Of a stretch of DNA of 64,000 nt, positions 54,667 through 64,000 are shown piece after piece. Position numbers and translations under genes: made by a program. The notes beneath the pieces are model-generated. The model was not told the DNA's origin, ran no database searches, and saw only the letters and a program-made list of their open reading frames with translations. The stretch spans positions 1 through 64,000 of the forward strand of contig NZ_CADIKF010000013.1 of assembly GCF_902859875.1 (NCBI RefSeq), given 5' to 3'. The stretch is from Paraburkholderia solisilvae (GTDB lineage: Bacteria; Pseudomonadota; Gammaproteobacteria; Burkholderiales; Burkholderiaceae). The number at the start of each line of letters is the position of its first letter. The first letter of the stretch is position 1.

Positions 54667-55590
54667 GTGTCTTCCGCCGACGAGGCCCGCGCCGCGCAGG
54701 CTCAGGCCGCGCATGCATCTGCGCACGGACCTGCGCATGCCCCCGATGTGCCACCCGCGAGCGCCGCGCTCACCGCGCCCGCAACCGATTCGACGCCCGA
54801 CACCGTCGACGGCATCGCTTTCGCGCGCCTGTACGGCGAACCGCTCTTCAAGCTGCCGCAGGATCTGTACATCCCGCCGGACGCGCTCGAAGTCTTTCTC
54901 GAGACCTTCGAAGGTCCGCTGGATCTGCTGCTGTATCTGATCCGCAAGCAGAACTTCAATGTGCTCGACATTCCGATGGCCGACGTGACCGCGCAGTATC
55001 TCGGCTACGTCGAGCAGTTACGCCAGACGAACCTCGAGCTCGCGTCGGAATATCTGCTGATGGCGGCGATGCTGATCGAGATCAAATCGCGCATGCTGCT
55101 GCCGGTGAAGAAGGCCGACACCGGCGAAGAAGCGGAAGACCCGCGCGCGGAACTGGTACGCCGCCTGCTCGAGTACGAGCAGATGAAGCTCGCCGCGCAG
55201 CGGCTCGATCATCTGCCGCAACTGGGCCGCGACTTCCTGCGCGCCGAGGTGTACATCGAGCAGAGCATTACGCCGCGCTTTCCGGACGTCAACACCGACG
55301 ACCTGCGCGCCGCATGGGCCGACGTGATCAAGCGCGCGAAGCTGGTGCAGCATCACAGGATTTCGCGCGAGGAACTGTCGGTGCGCGAACATATGAGCGT
55401 GATCCTGCGCAAGCTGCAGAACGCGCGCTTCATGGAGTTCTCGGAACTGTTCGACGTGTCGCGCGGCGTGCCGGTGGTCGTGGTGAATTTCATCGCGATG
55501 CTCGAACTGTCGCGCGAGTCGCTGATCGAAATCACGCAACCCGAACCGTTCGCGCCGATTTACGTACGGCTTGCGTACCTGCCCGCGTAA
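54667..55590 (+). CDS. scpA: Segregation and condensation protein A (kleisin)
   Basis: A 307-residue kleisin bridging SMC heads in the chromosome condensation complex. An Ala/Pro-rich N-terminal lead of about 60 residues precedes the ScpA core: FEGPLDLLLYLIRKQNFNVL, DIPMADVTAQYLGYVE, LASEYLLMAAMLIEIKSRML and the C-terminal winged helix (VVVVNFIAMLELSRESLIEI). GTG at 54667 is the likely start because it lies immediately after the DUF3460 stop. scpB is not in the neighbourhood; the next gene is panC. Confidence 0.9.
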   Translation: MSSADEARAAQAQAAHASAHGPAHAPDVPPASAALTAPATDSTPDTVDGIAFARLYGEPLFKLPQDLYIPPDALEVFLETFEGPLDLLLYLIRKQNFNVLDIPMADVTAQYLGYVEQLRQTNLELASEYLLMAAMLIEIKSRMLLPVKKADTGEEAEDPRAELVRRLLEYEQMKLAAQRLDHLPQLGRDFLRAEVYIEQSITPRFPDVNTDDLRAAWADVIKRAKLVQHHRISREELSVREHMSVILRKLQNARFMEFSELFDVSRGVPVVVVNFIAMLELSRESLIEITQPEPFAPIYVRLAYLPA

Positions 55591-55710
55591 TCGGGCGGCC
55601 GCACTGCGCCTCCCGATGGTGCGCAGCGCCCGCAAATCCTCTACAATCCGGCGCTTTGGACCCCGCTTTGCACGCTGTTTTGGCCGCTGTCCCGCACCCA
55701 TCACGCGTAG

Positions 55711-56694
<984 letters not shown>

Positions 56695-56732
56695 CGCGCG
56701 CCGTTTGCCGCGGCGCGCGCAAGGGAAGTGCC

Positions 56733-57119
56733 ATGCAACGCCATATGCTGAAATCGAAAATTCACCGTGCGGTGGTCACGCACTGCGAATTGCACTACGA
56801 AGGATCGTGCGCGATCGACGAGAATTTGCTCGAAGCGGCGAATATCGTCGAGAACGAGCGGATCGACATCTGGAACATCAACAATGGCGAGCGCTTTTCG
56901 ACCTATGCGATCAAGGGCGAGCGCGGCAGCGGAATGATTTCGCTGAACGGATCGGCCGCGCGTCGCGCGCAGCTCGGCGACCTCGTGATCATCGCGGCAT
57001 TCGCGATGGTCGACGAGGCCGAATTGCAGGCGGGCTGGACGCCCGATCTGGTGTTCGTCGACGAGCAGAACAGAATTAAGGGCAGCCGGCATCACGTGCC
57101 GACGCAAAGCTGGACTTGA
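56733..57119 (+). CDS. panD: Aspartate 1-decarboxylase
   Basis: A 128-residue pyruvoyl enzyme making beta-alanine from aspartate for PanC. It begins [17 protein letters not shown] and contains the self-cleavage site Gly24-Ser25 in YEGSCAIDE, which generates the pyruvoyl cofactor, plus [14 protein letters not shown] and [19 protein letters not shown]. The ATG at 56733 follows AAGGGAAG. It closes the panC-panD pair and is convergent with an orphan parA. Confidence 0.96.
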   Translation: MQRHMLKSKIHRAVVTHCELHYEGSCAIDENLLEAANIVENERIDIWNINNGERFSTYAIKGERGSGMISLNGSAARRAQLGDLVIIAAFAMVDEAELQAGWTPDLVFVDEQNRIKGSRHHVPTQSWT

Positions 57120-57137
57120 AGCGTCACCGGGAGCCCG

Positions 57138-57185
57138 CCGCTTATACGGCCGCACAAGCGGCCGCATATACGGCCGCATAAGCGG
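57138..57185. terminator. Long hairpin between panD and parA
   Basis: Fifteen bases beginning CCGCTTATACGG (57138-57152) pair with CGGCCGCATAAGCGG (57171-57185) with one mismatch around an 18-base loop. Further ATACGGCCGCA copies make the region repetitive. No T run, but its position between convergent genes suggests transcription stop or mRNA end protection. Confidence 0.55.
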
Positions 57186-57292
57186 CCCAGACGCGGCCTC
57201 GCACCGCGCGCCCAGACCCACGACCCGCACGGCGGCGCTTATGTGGCCTCATCTGGCCTCATGTCGCTCCGCGCCGCGGCCGCCCGCCCCAT

Positions 57293-57922
57293 TCACGCGT
57301 TGCCGTTAGTCCATTTGAGAATCGGCGCCCACTGGTCGAGATCTTTCTCGACCCGGCTTTTCGCGACATCCCATAGCGTCAGCCCATGGGCGGCAAGCTG
57401 CACATAGTTCTGCGTATCGCGCAGATAGCCGAGCACCGGCAAATTCAAACCTTCGACAAAACGGTGCAGCTGGTCCGCGGATTTGGTCCGTGCGTCGACG
57501 CGCATCCCCACCACGCCGACTTCGATCGAACCCTTCCTGACGGCCTTCTCCTTCGCGAGGCGCTCGAGAAATTCCTGCGTCGCGAGAATATCGAAGATGG
57601 ACGGCTGGAGCGGCACGATCACCTTGTCGGCCAGACTCAGCGCGACATTCAGCCGGTTGCCGTGCAACCCGGCCGGCGTGTCGATCACCGCGCGCTCGAG
57701 GCCCTTCGGCGGTTTTACCGGCGCTTCCGGGTCGACATGCCATGTCTCGATCGCCGGCAGGCCGCTCGGACGCAGGTCGAGCCATGCGTGCGCGGACTGC
57801 TGCCGGTCGAGATCGGCGAGCGCCACCCACTCGCCCTCGGCTGCGAAATAGCCTGCCAGATTGGTGGAGAGCGTGCTCTTGCCCACGCCGCCCTTAGGAT
57901 TCGCCACCACGATTACCGTCAT
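57293..57922 (-). CDS. Orphan ParA/MinD-family ATPase
   Basis: A 209-residue deviant-Walker ATPase. The N-terminus VIVVANPKGGVGKSTLSTNLAGYF has the KGGVGKST signature with the second lysine, followed by WVALADLDRQQSAHAWLDLR, VIDTPAGLHG and VPLQPSIFDILATQEFL. No parB or plasmid-type genes adjoin it and it lacks an N-terminal DNA-binding region. It may position some cargo (cell pole, chemoreceptor or another protein) rather than segregate DNA. Start is ATG at 57922. Cargo unknown. Confidence 0.88.
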   Translation of the reverse strand: MTVIVVANPKGGVGKSTLSTNLAGYFAAEGEWVALADLDRQQSAHAWLDLRPSGLPAIETWHVDPEAPVKPPKGLERAVIDTPAGLHGNRLNVALSLADKVIVPLQPSIFDILATQEFLERLAKEKAVRKGSIEVGVVGMRVDARTKSADQLHRFVEGLNLPVLGYLRDTQNYVQLAAHGLTLWDVAKSRVEKDLDQWAPILKWTNGNA

Positions 57923-58108
57923 GAATACTCCCGGGAAGAAGGCCTGCTAGTTGTTGGATTATCTCAAATGGCCCCGCCAGCTGGGCGCGACGGCCGCAAC
58001 GGGCGTCGGCCGGGCCGGCACAGGCGTTGATAATATCGGCAAAGCCGGGCGGCTCGAAAGCCCCCGAAGGCCATTTGGACGAATCCCTTCCCTTTTGCAG
58101 GAGGCGTG

Positions 58109-58543
58109 ATGGACGAATCGCAGAGGGGCAAACTGCGTGCGGACCGCGGTCTCGACTGGCTGCGCGCACGGCAGCCCGGCACGCTGCCGGCGCTGATCGG
58201 GGTGCGCGCGACCGCGCTCGGCGAAGGCACCTTGAGGGCCGAATTGACGGTGCGGCCCGAGCTGCTCGCGCCAAACGGCTTTCTGCATGCGGCGACGGTG
58301 ATCGGCCTTGCCGACACCGCCTGCGGCTACGCGTGTCTCGCGCACCTGCCGCCGGCCGCGCACAGCTTCACGACGATCGAGCTCAAAAGCAATTTTCTCG
58401 GCACCGCGACCGACGGTACGATCCGCGCGGTCGCGCGAGGCGTGCATCTGGGGCGCAGCACGCAGGTGTGGGACGCGACCGTCGCGGGGCCGGACGGCCG
58501 CACCATCGCGCTCTTCCGCTGTACGCAGATGGTGCTGTACTGA
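58109..58543 (+). CDS. PaaI-type hotdog thioesterase
   Basis: A 144-residue acyl-CoA thioesterase of the hotdog fold. Characteristic parts are LLAPNGFLHAATVIGLADTA, containing the NGxxHxG-like helix start with the Asp, and SFTTIELKSNFLGTA, then GRSTQVWDATV. Such proteins hydrolyse aryl- or short acyl-CoA esters in the cytoplasm. AGGAGG four bases ahead of the ATG at 58109 supports this start over the GTG just before it. It stands alone, convergent with doxX. Confidence 0.85.
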   Translation: MDESQRGKLRADRGLDWLRARQPGTLPALIGVRATALGEGTLRAELTVRPELLAPNGFLHAATVIGLADTACGYACLAHLPPAAHSFTTIELKSNFLGTATDGTIRAVARGVHLGRSTQVWDATVAGPDGRTIALFRCTQMVLY

Positions 58544-58555
58544 GCTGGCGGCGCG

Positions 58556-58996
58556 TTACTGCGCGCGGGCGACCTGCGGCGCGCGGGCGGCGCCGAGCGC
58601 GAACCTGCCGCCGCCCAGCAGCGATTGCACGACGAGCGCGACCGCCCAGAATGCCGGGTACTCCCAGCCGCCGTTCGGCGACGCGAATCCCCAGCCGTTA
58701 TGAAAGTGCACCGACAGCGCGCCCAGCATGAACGGCAGCAGCACGAGCGCGGCCCAGCGCACCTGTACGCCGAGCAGCAGCGCGATGCCGCCGAACAGTT
58801 CGACGAAGGTCGTCACGTACGCGAGCCAGCCCGGGAAACCGACTGATACGAAAAATTGCGCGGCGCCCGGCAGCGTGAACACGAAAATCTTCTGCAGGCT
58901 GTGCGCGAGGTAAAGCACGCCTAGCGCGATACGCAGCAATAGCGCGGCAAGTTCGGCGTTCGAGGACTGAGCGGTGGCGGCGATCGGACGGTTCAT
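58556..58996 (-). CDS. DoxX family membrane protein
   Basis: A 146-residue inner-membrane protein with four predicted helices: ALLLRIALGVLYLAHSLQKI, a second around GWLAYVTTFVELFGGIALLL, a third (WAALVLLPFMLGALSVHF) and a last (AFWAVALVVQSLLGG). This is the DoxX/YphA layout. Some DoxX proteins partner SodA and SseA in membrane oxidoreductase complexes, others have no known role. It is monocistronic, with its promoter in the 196-base gap toward cobQ. No redox cysteines are visible. Confidence 0.85.
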   Translation of the reverse strand: MNRPIAATAQSSNAELAALLLRIALGVLYLAHSLQKIFVFTLPGAAQFFVSVGFPGWLAYVTTFVELFGGIALLLGVQVRWAALVLLPFMLGALSVHFHNGWGFASPNGGWEYPAFWAVALVVQSLLGGGRFALGAARAPQVARAQ

Positions 58997-59192
58997 GTCG
59001 GTTCCTTTTTCGATGTGTTGACTGGACGACGCCTAGCGCGTCGTCGCCTGGAACCGACTTTATTCGAACCTATTTGGGTGAAAAACCGCCTGGTACGCTT
59101 AGATTATTTCTCAATAGGAATGAATCACCGCCTACACCGTGCACGCCCGTTGTTTTCCGGTTGACCACGCCGGCGCAGCGGGCAACCGGCCT

Positions 59193-61034
59193 TCAACTCA
59201 TCGCGCCGAACAGCCGTGGCAGATCGAGATGGGCGGCTAGCGTATCCGCCAACCGGTCGAGCGACGCTTCACGCAGCGCCGGGTAGTCGAGCGGCGGCGC
59301 GTCAACAAGCCCCGCCCATTCCAGCAGCGCCGCGCACGCGGCCGGCGTGTCGAACAGCCCGTGCACGTAGGTCGCGAGAATCTGACCGTCCGCGGAGCGC
59401 GCGCCGTCCGGGCGCTCGCCACCGTCCGCGGTTGCGAGCCGCACGGCTGGTGTCGCGAGCGCCGGGCCGTCGGTTTCGCCCATGTGGATTTCGTAGCCGG
59501 CCAGCGCGGGCGCACCGGGCAGCGCGAGCCGGCCGGTCACGTTTTTCAGCGTCTTCTCGCGCGTGAGCGTCGTCGTGAAATCGAGCCAGCCGAGGCCCGC
59601 CGCACTGCCCGGCACGCCTTCGACGCCATACGGGTCCGCGACCTCGCGGCCGAGCATCTGCATCCCGCCGCACACGCCGATCACGCGGCCGCCGTAACGC
59701 AGATGCCGCTCGAGCGCCGCGTCCCAGCCCTGCGCACGCAGGAACGCGAGATCGCCCTGCACGTTCTTCGAGCCTGGCAGGATGATCAGATCCGCCGCGG
59801 GCGGCCGCGTACCGGCCTTCACATAGTGGAAATCGACACGCGGGTGTGCGCGTAGCGCGTCGAAATCGGTGTGATTGCTGATGTGCGGCAGCGCCGGCAC
59901 GACCACGCGCAGCACGCTGCCGGGCGCGAAGGCGCGCGGGTCGCTTGCGCCGTTCGCGCCGTTCGCGCCGTTCGCGCCGTTCGCGCCGTTCGCGCCGTTC
60001 GCACCGTTCGCACCGTTCGCACCGTTCGCACCGTTCGTGCCGGACGCGCCGTTCGCGCCGGACGCATTGACCGCTTGCCCCGCCTCAGCGGCAGCACGCA
60101 GTTCGCGCGGCAGCATATCTTCCGCGTCGAGCGTCAGGCCATGCAGATACGGCACGACACCGAGCACCGGCTTGCCGGTGCGCGCTTCGAGCCAGTCGAG
60201 TCCGGGCTTCAGCAAAGCCGGATCGCCGCGAAACCGGTTGATGATGAAACCGCGCACGCGCGCCTGTTCGCTTGCCGACAGGCACGCGAGCGTGCCGGTC
60301 AGATGCGCGAACACGCCGCCGCGATCGATATCGGCGACCAGCACGACCGGGCAATCGACCGCCTCCGCGAACCCCATATTCGCGATGTCGCGCTCGCGCA
60401 GGTTCACTTCGGCCGGGCTGCCCGCGCCTTCGACGAAAATCGTGTCGTACGCCCCCTTGAGCCGCGCATACGACTCGAGCACCGCTTCGAACGCGACCGG
60501 CTTGTAGTCGTGATACGCACGCGCATCGAGATTCATCCGCGCCTTGCCATGGATGATGACCTGCGCGCCACGGTCGCTGGTCGGCTTGAGCAGCACCGGA
60601 TTCATGTCGGTATGCGCATCGATGCCGGCCGCGACCGCCTGCAGCGCCTGCGCGCGGCCGATCTCGCCGCCATCGACGGTCACCGCGCTATTGAGCGCCA
60701 TGTTCTGCGGCTTGAACGGCGCGACCCGCACGCCAGCGCGGCGCGCGAGCCGGCACAGGCCCGCGACCAGCGTGCTCTTGCCCGCATCGGACGTGGTGCC
60801 CTGGATCATCAGGGTGCCGCGCGGCACGGTGAGCTTGTCTGCCGGAACAGCGGGATGAACCGGCTGTTGAACCGGCGTCTGTCGGGCTGCCGGTTCAGCG
60901 GGCGCTTGATCTGACGGCAAAGCTGACGGCGGAACCGTCGACTGCGCAGACGGTTGATCTGCCGGTGGCTCAGCCGGCCGAGCCACCGGCTGAGCTTCAG
61001 ACTGAACGGACGAAGTCGGATTGGATGCAGTCAC
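59193..61034 (-). CDS. cobQ: Cobyric acid synthase with Pro-rich N-terminus and Gly-Ala-Asn linker repeat
   Basis: A glutamine amidotransferase that amidates four carboxyl groups of adenosyl-cobyrinic acid a,c-diamide to give cobyric acid. The synthetase half has [34 protein letters not shown] and the [12 protein letters not shown] region. The glutaminase half has [15 protein letters not shown], the nucleophile Cys in [12 protein letters not shown] and a late TYVHGLFD. Between them lies a run of Gly-Ala-Asn triplets. The start is uncertain: GTG at 61034 gives 613 residues with about 70 Pro/Ala/Gln-rich lead residues. GTG at 60827 would remove nearly all of that, and the frame is open to 61118. 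It is divergent from cobP. Confidence 0.9.
   Translation of the reverse strand: MTASNPTSSVQSEAQPVARPAEPPADQPSAQSTVPPSALPSDQAPAEPAARQTPVQQPVHPAVPADKLTVPRGTLMIQGTTSDAGKSTLVAGLCRLARRAGVRVAPFKPQNMALNSAVTVDGGEIGRAQALQAVAAGIDAHTDMNPVLLKPTSDRGAQVIIHGKARMNLDARAYHDYKPVAFEAVLESYARLKGAYDTIFVEGAGSPAEVNLRERDIANMGFAEAVDCPVVLVADIDRGGVFAHLTGTLACLSASEQARVRGFIINRFRGDPALLKPGLDWLEARTGKPVLGVVPYLHGLTLDAEDMLPRELRAAAEAGQAVNASGANGASGTNGANGANGANGANGANGANGANGANGANGASDPRAFAPGSVLRVVVPALPHISNHTDFDALRAHPRVDFHYVKAGTRPPAADLIILPGSKNVQGDLAFLRAQGWDAALERHLRYGGRVIGVCGGMQMLGREVADPYGVEGVPGSAAGLGWLDFTTTLTREKTLKNVTGRLALPGAPALAGYEIHMGETDGPALATPAVRLATADGGERPDGARSADGQILATYVHGLFDTPAACAALLEWAGLVDAPPLDYPALREASLDRLADTLAAHLDLPRLFGAMS
59947..60063. 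repeat. In-frame 9-bp minisatellite inside cobQ
   Basis: Thirteen 9-base units: six perfect GCGCCGTTC (59947-60000), four GCACCGTTC (60001-60036), then GTGCCGGAC, GCGCCGTTC and GCGCCGGAC. On the coding strand they read Gly-Ala-Asn, Gly-Ala-Ser or Gly-Thr-Asn style triplets. They lie in the linker between the two enzyme domains, where length variation would be tolerated. Confidence 0.97.
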
Positions 61035-61121
61035 GGGAGGCGATGGGCGCAACGGCGAGGCGCGGCGCGCAGAAGGCGAAGCGAAGGCCGCATTATCCCA
61101 TCGCGCCGGTACAATCACGCG

Positions 61122-61814
61122 ATGATTTCACCCGACGTCACCTTGATCGTCGGCGGCGCGCGCTCCGGCAAGAGCGCGCACGCCGAACAGCTCGCGAGCG
61201 CCAGCGCGTGTCCCGTCACCTATCTCGCCACCGCGCGCGTCGCCGACGACGAATTCGCCGCGCGCGTCGCGCTGCATCGCGCGCGACGGCCCGCGCACTG
61301 GCGGCTCGTCGAAGCGCCGCTCGATCTGGCCGGCGCGCTCGCGGCCGCCGATGCGCGCGGTCACTGCGTCCTCATCGACTGTCTGACGCTGTGGCTCGCG
61401 AATCTGCTGTGCCCGCCCGATGGCGCGGCGCCCAGCGCGAACTATCAACAGCCTATCGACGCGCTCGATGCGGCGTTGAGCACCGCGCAGGCGAAAGTGC
61501 TCATCGTCAGCAATGAGATCGGACTCGGCGTCGTGCCGCTCGGCGCGGCAACGCGCCTCTACGTCGACGAACTCGGCCGGCTCAATCAGCGCATCGCCGC
61601 GCGCGCCGCGAACGTCACGATGATGGTGGCCGGCTTGCCGCTCGTGCTCAAAACCGCACCGCATGGCGGCGGGACGGAAGCGACGATAACGCGTGAAGCC
61701 TCGCCAACCGGAACCGCGCAGAGCGAAACGGCCAGCGGCGAAGCATCGTTGACCGGAACCGCGCAGAGCGACGCGCCGTCGACCAACGCGGCGTCACACG
61801 CAAAGGGCCGCTAA
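61122..61814 (+). CDS. cobP: Adenosylcobinamide kinase / adenosylcobinamide-phosphate guanylyltransferase
   Basis: A 230-residue bifunctional enzyme (CobU/CobP) activating adenosylcobinamide to its GDP derivative. The P-loop [16 protein letters not shown], then [29 protein letters not shown] with the guanylylated His, and [13 protein letters not shown] are conserved. [28 protein letters not shown] completes the fold. After residue 185 there is an extra tail of about 45 residues in which EAS-x-TGTAQS appears twice (about 45 bases apart in the DNA); it is unlikely to be catalytic. Start ATG at 61122; cbiB follows two bases after the stop. Confidence 0.93.
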   Translation: MISPDVTLIVGGARSGKSAHAEQLASASACPVTYLATARVADDEFAARVALHRARRPAHWRLVEAPLDLAGALAAADARGHCVLIDCLTLWLANLLCPPDGAAPSANYQQPIDALDAALSTAQAKVLIVSNEIGLGVVPLGAATRLYVDELGRLNQRIAARAANVTMMVAGLPLVLKTAPHGGGTEATITREASPTGTAQSETASGEASLTGTAQSDAPSTNAASHAKGR

Positions 61815-61816
61815 CC

Positions 61817-62752
61817 ATGCTGTCGATGCCTCTGATCGCCGCCTGCGCGACCGCCGGCATGGTCGTCGACCGCTGGTTCGGCGAGCCGCGCCGCCATCAT
61901 CCGCTCGAAGCATTCGGCCGCCTCGCGATGCGGCTCGAAGCACACTACAACACCGGCCGCCGCGGCCGCCCGGCGGGCCTCCTTGCGTGGCTGCTGGCGG
62001 TGATGCCGCCGGTCGTCGTGTCGTGGGTGCTGGTCGCGATTTTGCCGGTCACGCTCGCGTGCGCGCTGCACGTCGCGCTGCTGTGGTTCGCGCTCGGCGC
62101 GCGCAGCTTGCGCGAGCATATCGCGCCGATCGCGCAGGCGCTCGGGCGACGCGACCTCGGCGCCGCGCGCGAGTTGACCTCGCGCATCGTGTCGCGCGAA
62201 ACCGCGCACGCGGATGAAGCGGCGCTGTCGCGTGCCGCGGTCGAATCGGCGCTCGAAAACGGCAACGACGCGATCTTCGGTGCGCTCTTCTGGTTTGCGC
62301 TGCTCGGCGGCCCGGGCGCGCTCGCGTTCCGCCTCGCCAATACGCTCGACGCGATGTGGGGCTACCGGACGCCGCGCTATCTGCGCTTCGGCTGGGCCGC
62401 CGCGCGTATCGACGATGTGCTCAACTGGGCGCCCGCGCGTCTCACCGCGGCGAGCTACGCGCTGCTCGGCGACACACGCACCGCGTGGCGCTGCTGGCGC
62501 GAGCAGGCGTCGCGCTGGGACAGCCCGAACGCCGGGCCGGTGATGGCCGCGGGCGCCGGCAGCCTGAACGTGGTGATCGGCGGCCCGGCCGTCTACGACG
62601 GCGAGATCGAGCGCCGGCCGACGCTCGGCGCGGGTCAGCCGGCCACGGCCACGCATGTGCATGCGGCGCTCGCGCTCGTCGAGCGCACCGAAATTCTGTG
62701 GCTCGCCGTGCTGATCGTGCTCGCGCTGTTGAGCGTGCCGTTTCAGTCATGA
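61817..62752 (+). CDS. cbiB: Adenosylcobinamide-phosphate synthase
   Basis: A 311-residue integral membrane enzyme that attaches aminopropanol phosphate to adenosylcobyric acid. It begins with the family block VVDRWFGEPRRHHPLEAFGRLA. Hydrophobic helices follow, then RIVSRETAHADEAALSRAAVESALENGNDAIFGALFWFALLGGPGAL, the most conserved part of CbiB/CobD, and LTAASYALLGD near the C-terminal helices. The gene sits two bases after cobP and 46 before cobC, all one operon. Named cobD in the aerobic-pathway nomenclature. Confidence 0.93.
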   Translation: MLSMPLIAACATAGMVVDRWFGEPRRHHPLEAFGRLAMRLEAHYNTGRRGRPAGLLAWLLAVMPPVVVSWVLVAILPVTLACALHVALLWFALGARSLREHIAPIAQALGRRDLGAARELTSRIVSRETAHADEAALSRAAVESALENGNDAIFGALFWFALLGGPGALAFRLANTLDAMWGYRTPRYLRFGWAAARIDDVLNWAPARLTAASYALLGDTRTAWRCWREQASRWDSPNAGPVMAAGAGSLNVVIGGPAVYDGEIERRPTLGAGQPATATHVHAALALVERTEILWLAVLIVLALLSVPFQS

Positions 62753-62798
62753 CACGCGACGCATCGCACAGCACGCGTTTGACCGACGGCTCCCGCTC

Positions 62799-63836
62799 AT
62801 GAACGACACCCCTGCTCATCCGATTACGCACGGCGGCAATCTGCACGAAGCGGCGCGGCTGTATCGCATCCCGTACGGTCAATGGCTCGATCTGTCGACG
62901 GGTATCAATCCGCACGGCTATCCGGTGTCGCCGGTGCCGGCCGACGCATGGCGGCGCCTGCCCGACGACGGCGACGGTTTCGCCGCGCTCGCCGCGCGCT
63001 ACTACGGCGCGCCCGATGCGTCGCACGTGCTGCCCGTCGCGGGCAGCCAGGCGGCGATTCGCGCACTGCCCGCCTTGCTGCCGCGCGCGACGGTCGGCAT
63101 CGCCCCGCTCACGTACAGCGAGTACGCACCGGCATTCGAGCGCGCCGGGCATCGCGTCGTGCCGCTCGATACGACGCACGCCACGCTGCCTGACGCGCTC
63201 AACCATGCGGTGATCGTCAACCCGAACAATCCGACTGCGGCCTACGCGGGCGCGCAGACGCTGCTGGACTGGCATGCGCAATTGCGCGCACGCGGCGGCA
63301 CGCTGCTGGTCGATGAAGCGTTTGCGGATGCGATGCCCGCGCCGTCCGCGTCGCTTGCTTCATGCGTTGCGCAGCCGGGGCTGATCGTGCTGCGCTCGCC
63401 GGGCAAATTCTTTGGTCTTGCCGGCGTGCGCGCGGGCTTCGTGCTTGCACAGCCCGCACTGCTCGACACGCTGCGCGAAACACTCGGCGCGTGGACCGTC
63501 AGTGGGCCTGCGCGTCATGCGGTGTCTGCTGCGTTAGTGGATACGCAATGGCAACAGCAGATGCGCGTACGCGTTGCGAGCGAAGGCGAACGGCTCGCGA
63601 GCTTGTTGCGCGCGCAACGGTTCATCGTGCAGGCGACGCCGCTCTTCGCATGGACCCCCGATGCGCGCGCAGCGGCGTTGCATCGTGCGCTCGCCACGCG
63701 CGGTATCTGGACGCGCCTCTTCGCGCAGTCAGCGAGCGTACGCGTTGGCCTGCCCGCATCGGAAGACGACTGGTCGCGGTTCGAACGCGCACTGGCGCAA
63801 AGCGCAAGCGAGATCGATACACATGACACCCGCTAA
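62799..63836 (+). CDS. cobC: L-threonine-O-3-phosphate decarboxylase
   Basis: A 345-residue PLP-dependent aminotransferase-fold enzyme that supplies aminopropanol phosphate for CbiB (CobD in Salmonella naming, CobC in aerobic-pathway naming). The start ITHGGNLHEAARLYRIPYGQWLDLSTGINP is highly typical. Then come VIVNPNNPTAAYAG, LLVDEAFADAMP, and LRSPGKFFGLAGVRAGFVLA with the PLP lysine. SVRVGLPASEDDWSRFERAL ends the domain. It overlaps the next gene by 14 bases. Confidence 0.92.
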   Translation: MNDTPAHPITHGGNLHEAARLYRIPYGQWLDLSTGINPHGYPVSPVPADAWRRLPDDGDGFAALAARYYGAPDASHVLPVAGSQAAIRALPALLPRATVGIAPLTYSEYAPAFERAGHRVVPLDTTHATLPDALNHAVIVNPNNPTAAYAGAQTLLDWHAQLRARGGTLLVDEAFADAMPAPSASLASCVAQPGLIVLRSPGKFFGLAGVRAGFVLAQPALLDTLRETLGAWTVSGPARHAVSAALVDTQWQQQMRVRVASEGERLASLLRAQRFIVQATPLFAWTPDARAAALHRALATRGIWTRLFAQSASVRVGLPASEDDWSRFERALAQSASEIDTHDTR

Positions 63837-64000
63837 CGCCACGCCGCGCGTGTCGCATGGGTTTGCCTTCGCCCGCGCCGTGCGGCGGCTCGTGTACGCG
63901 ATCGTTTGCATCGCGCCTGCGTCGATCGTCAATGCGGCGCCCATCACCGTGACTGACGACACCGGCGCCACCGTCACGCTCCCCGCTCCCGCGCAACGTG
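63823..64000 (+). CDS. btuF: Periplasmic cobalamin/cobinamide-binding protein, start only
   Basis: The first 59 codons of a secreted protein, cut by the window edge. A signal peptide with a basic start and hydrophobic core (RRLVYAIVCIAPASIVNA) is followed by APITVTDDTGATVTLPAPAQR, the opening strand pair typical of BtuF-like helical-backbone binding proteins. Overlap with cobC and the operon context make corrinoid capture by far the likeliest role. An ABC permease and ATPase may follow outside the window. Confidence 0.8.
   Translation, partial: MTPANATPRVSHGFAFARAVRRLVYAIVCIAPASIVNAAPITVTDDTGATVTLPAPAQR

Noticed and set aside
61035..61121. A cobalamin riboswitch in the divergent cobQ-cobP gap
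   Set aside because: The gap is at most 87 bases and is partly open reading frame, too short for the B12 riboswitch fold; no B12-box-like sequence is seen.

Overview
The window is GC-rich chromosomal DNA from a member of the Burkholderiaceae. The gene content and neighbourhoods suggest Paraburkholderia or a close relative: nadE-glnB, a hemC-hemDX-hemY block next to ppc, dcd beside a large basic amino acid decarboxylase, apbC near metG, tamA-tamB, and DUF3460-scpA-panC-panD. The genus is inferred from protein character and gene order, not from a search. I saw no rRNA or tRNA gene, insertion sequence, prophage or CRISPR array. Most of the window is housekeeping chromosome, and the reading frames are closely packed in operons.

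Region by region. 1-2173: an ABC importer (ATPase cut by the window edge, plus a permease with two fused permease halves). 2807-4883: a membrane diguanylate cyclase and a small conserved protein. 4890-7683: an OmpR-type two-component system divergent from a CpxP/Spy-like periplasmic protein, with repeated GTTACG-type boxes between them. 8454-11157: a small secreted protein, then a His/Arg-type polar amino acid ABC transporter lacking its binding protein. 11755-12921: a trimeric porin. 13084-17644: glnB, nadE, a FemAB/GNAT-like protein, a GIY-YIG protein and inorganic pyrophosphatase. 18183-20462: an aldehyde dehydrogenase and an SDR oxidoreductase. 20696-25189: the tetrapyrrole operon hemC, hemDX (fused) and hemY. 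25568-28909: PEP carboxylase with a long low-complexity N-terminus. 29143-30899: a methyltransferase divergent from an XRE/MmyB-type regulator. 31141-32547: argH, behind two tandem palindromes.

32640-36356 holds the most accessory-looking module. A GH18 chitinase with three PKD-like modules and a chitin-binding C-terminus, but no evident signal peptide, is divergent from a small regulator made of two tandem OmpR/ToxR-type winged-helix domains with no receiver or membrane segment. A 15-bp perfect palindrome lies between them. 36353-42162 carries a DUF1311-type secreted protein, an Orn/Lys/Arg decarboxylase, dcd, a SodC-like lipoprotein that appears to have lost most metal ligands, and apbC. 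42464-47143: an OmpA-family lipoprotein, an isolated strong terminator, a putative Fe(II)/2OG oxygenase and metG. 47323-53930: tamB and tamA. 54479-58995: DUF3460, scpA, panC, panD, an orphan ParA, a hotdog thioesterase and DoxX. 59193-64000: cobalamin nucleotide-loop and cobinamide-salvage genes (cobQ, cobP, cbiB, cobC and the start of btuF).

A theme across the window is short-period tandem repetition. In-frame 9-bp minisatellites lie inside tamB (Ser-Asn-Thr units) and cobQ (Gly-Ala-Asn units). Many intergenic gaps contain degenerate tandem arrays with 10-16 bp units; the clearest is about fourteen 12-bp units between hemC and hemDX. Many start codons were moved inward from the longest open frame on the basis of ribosome binding sites and family length. 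Several genes appear to use GTG or TTG.
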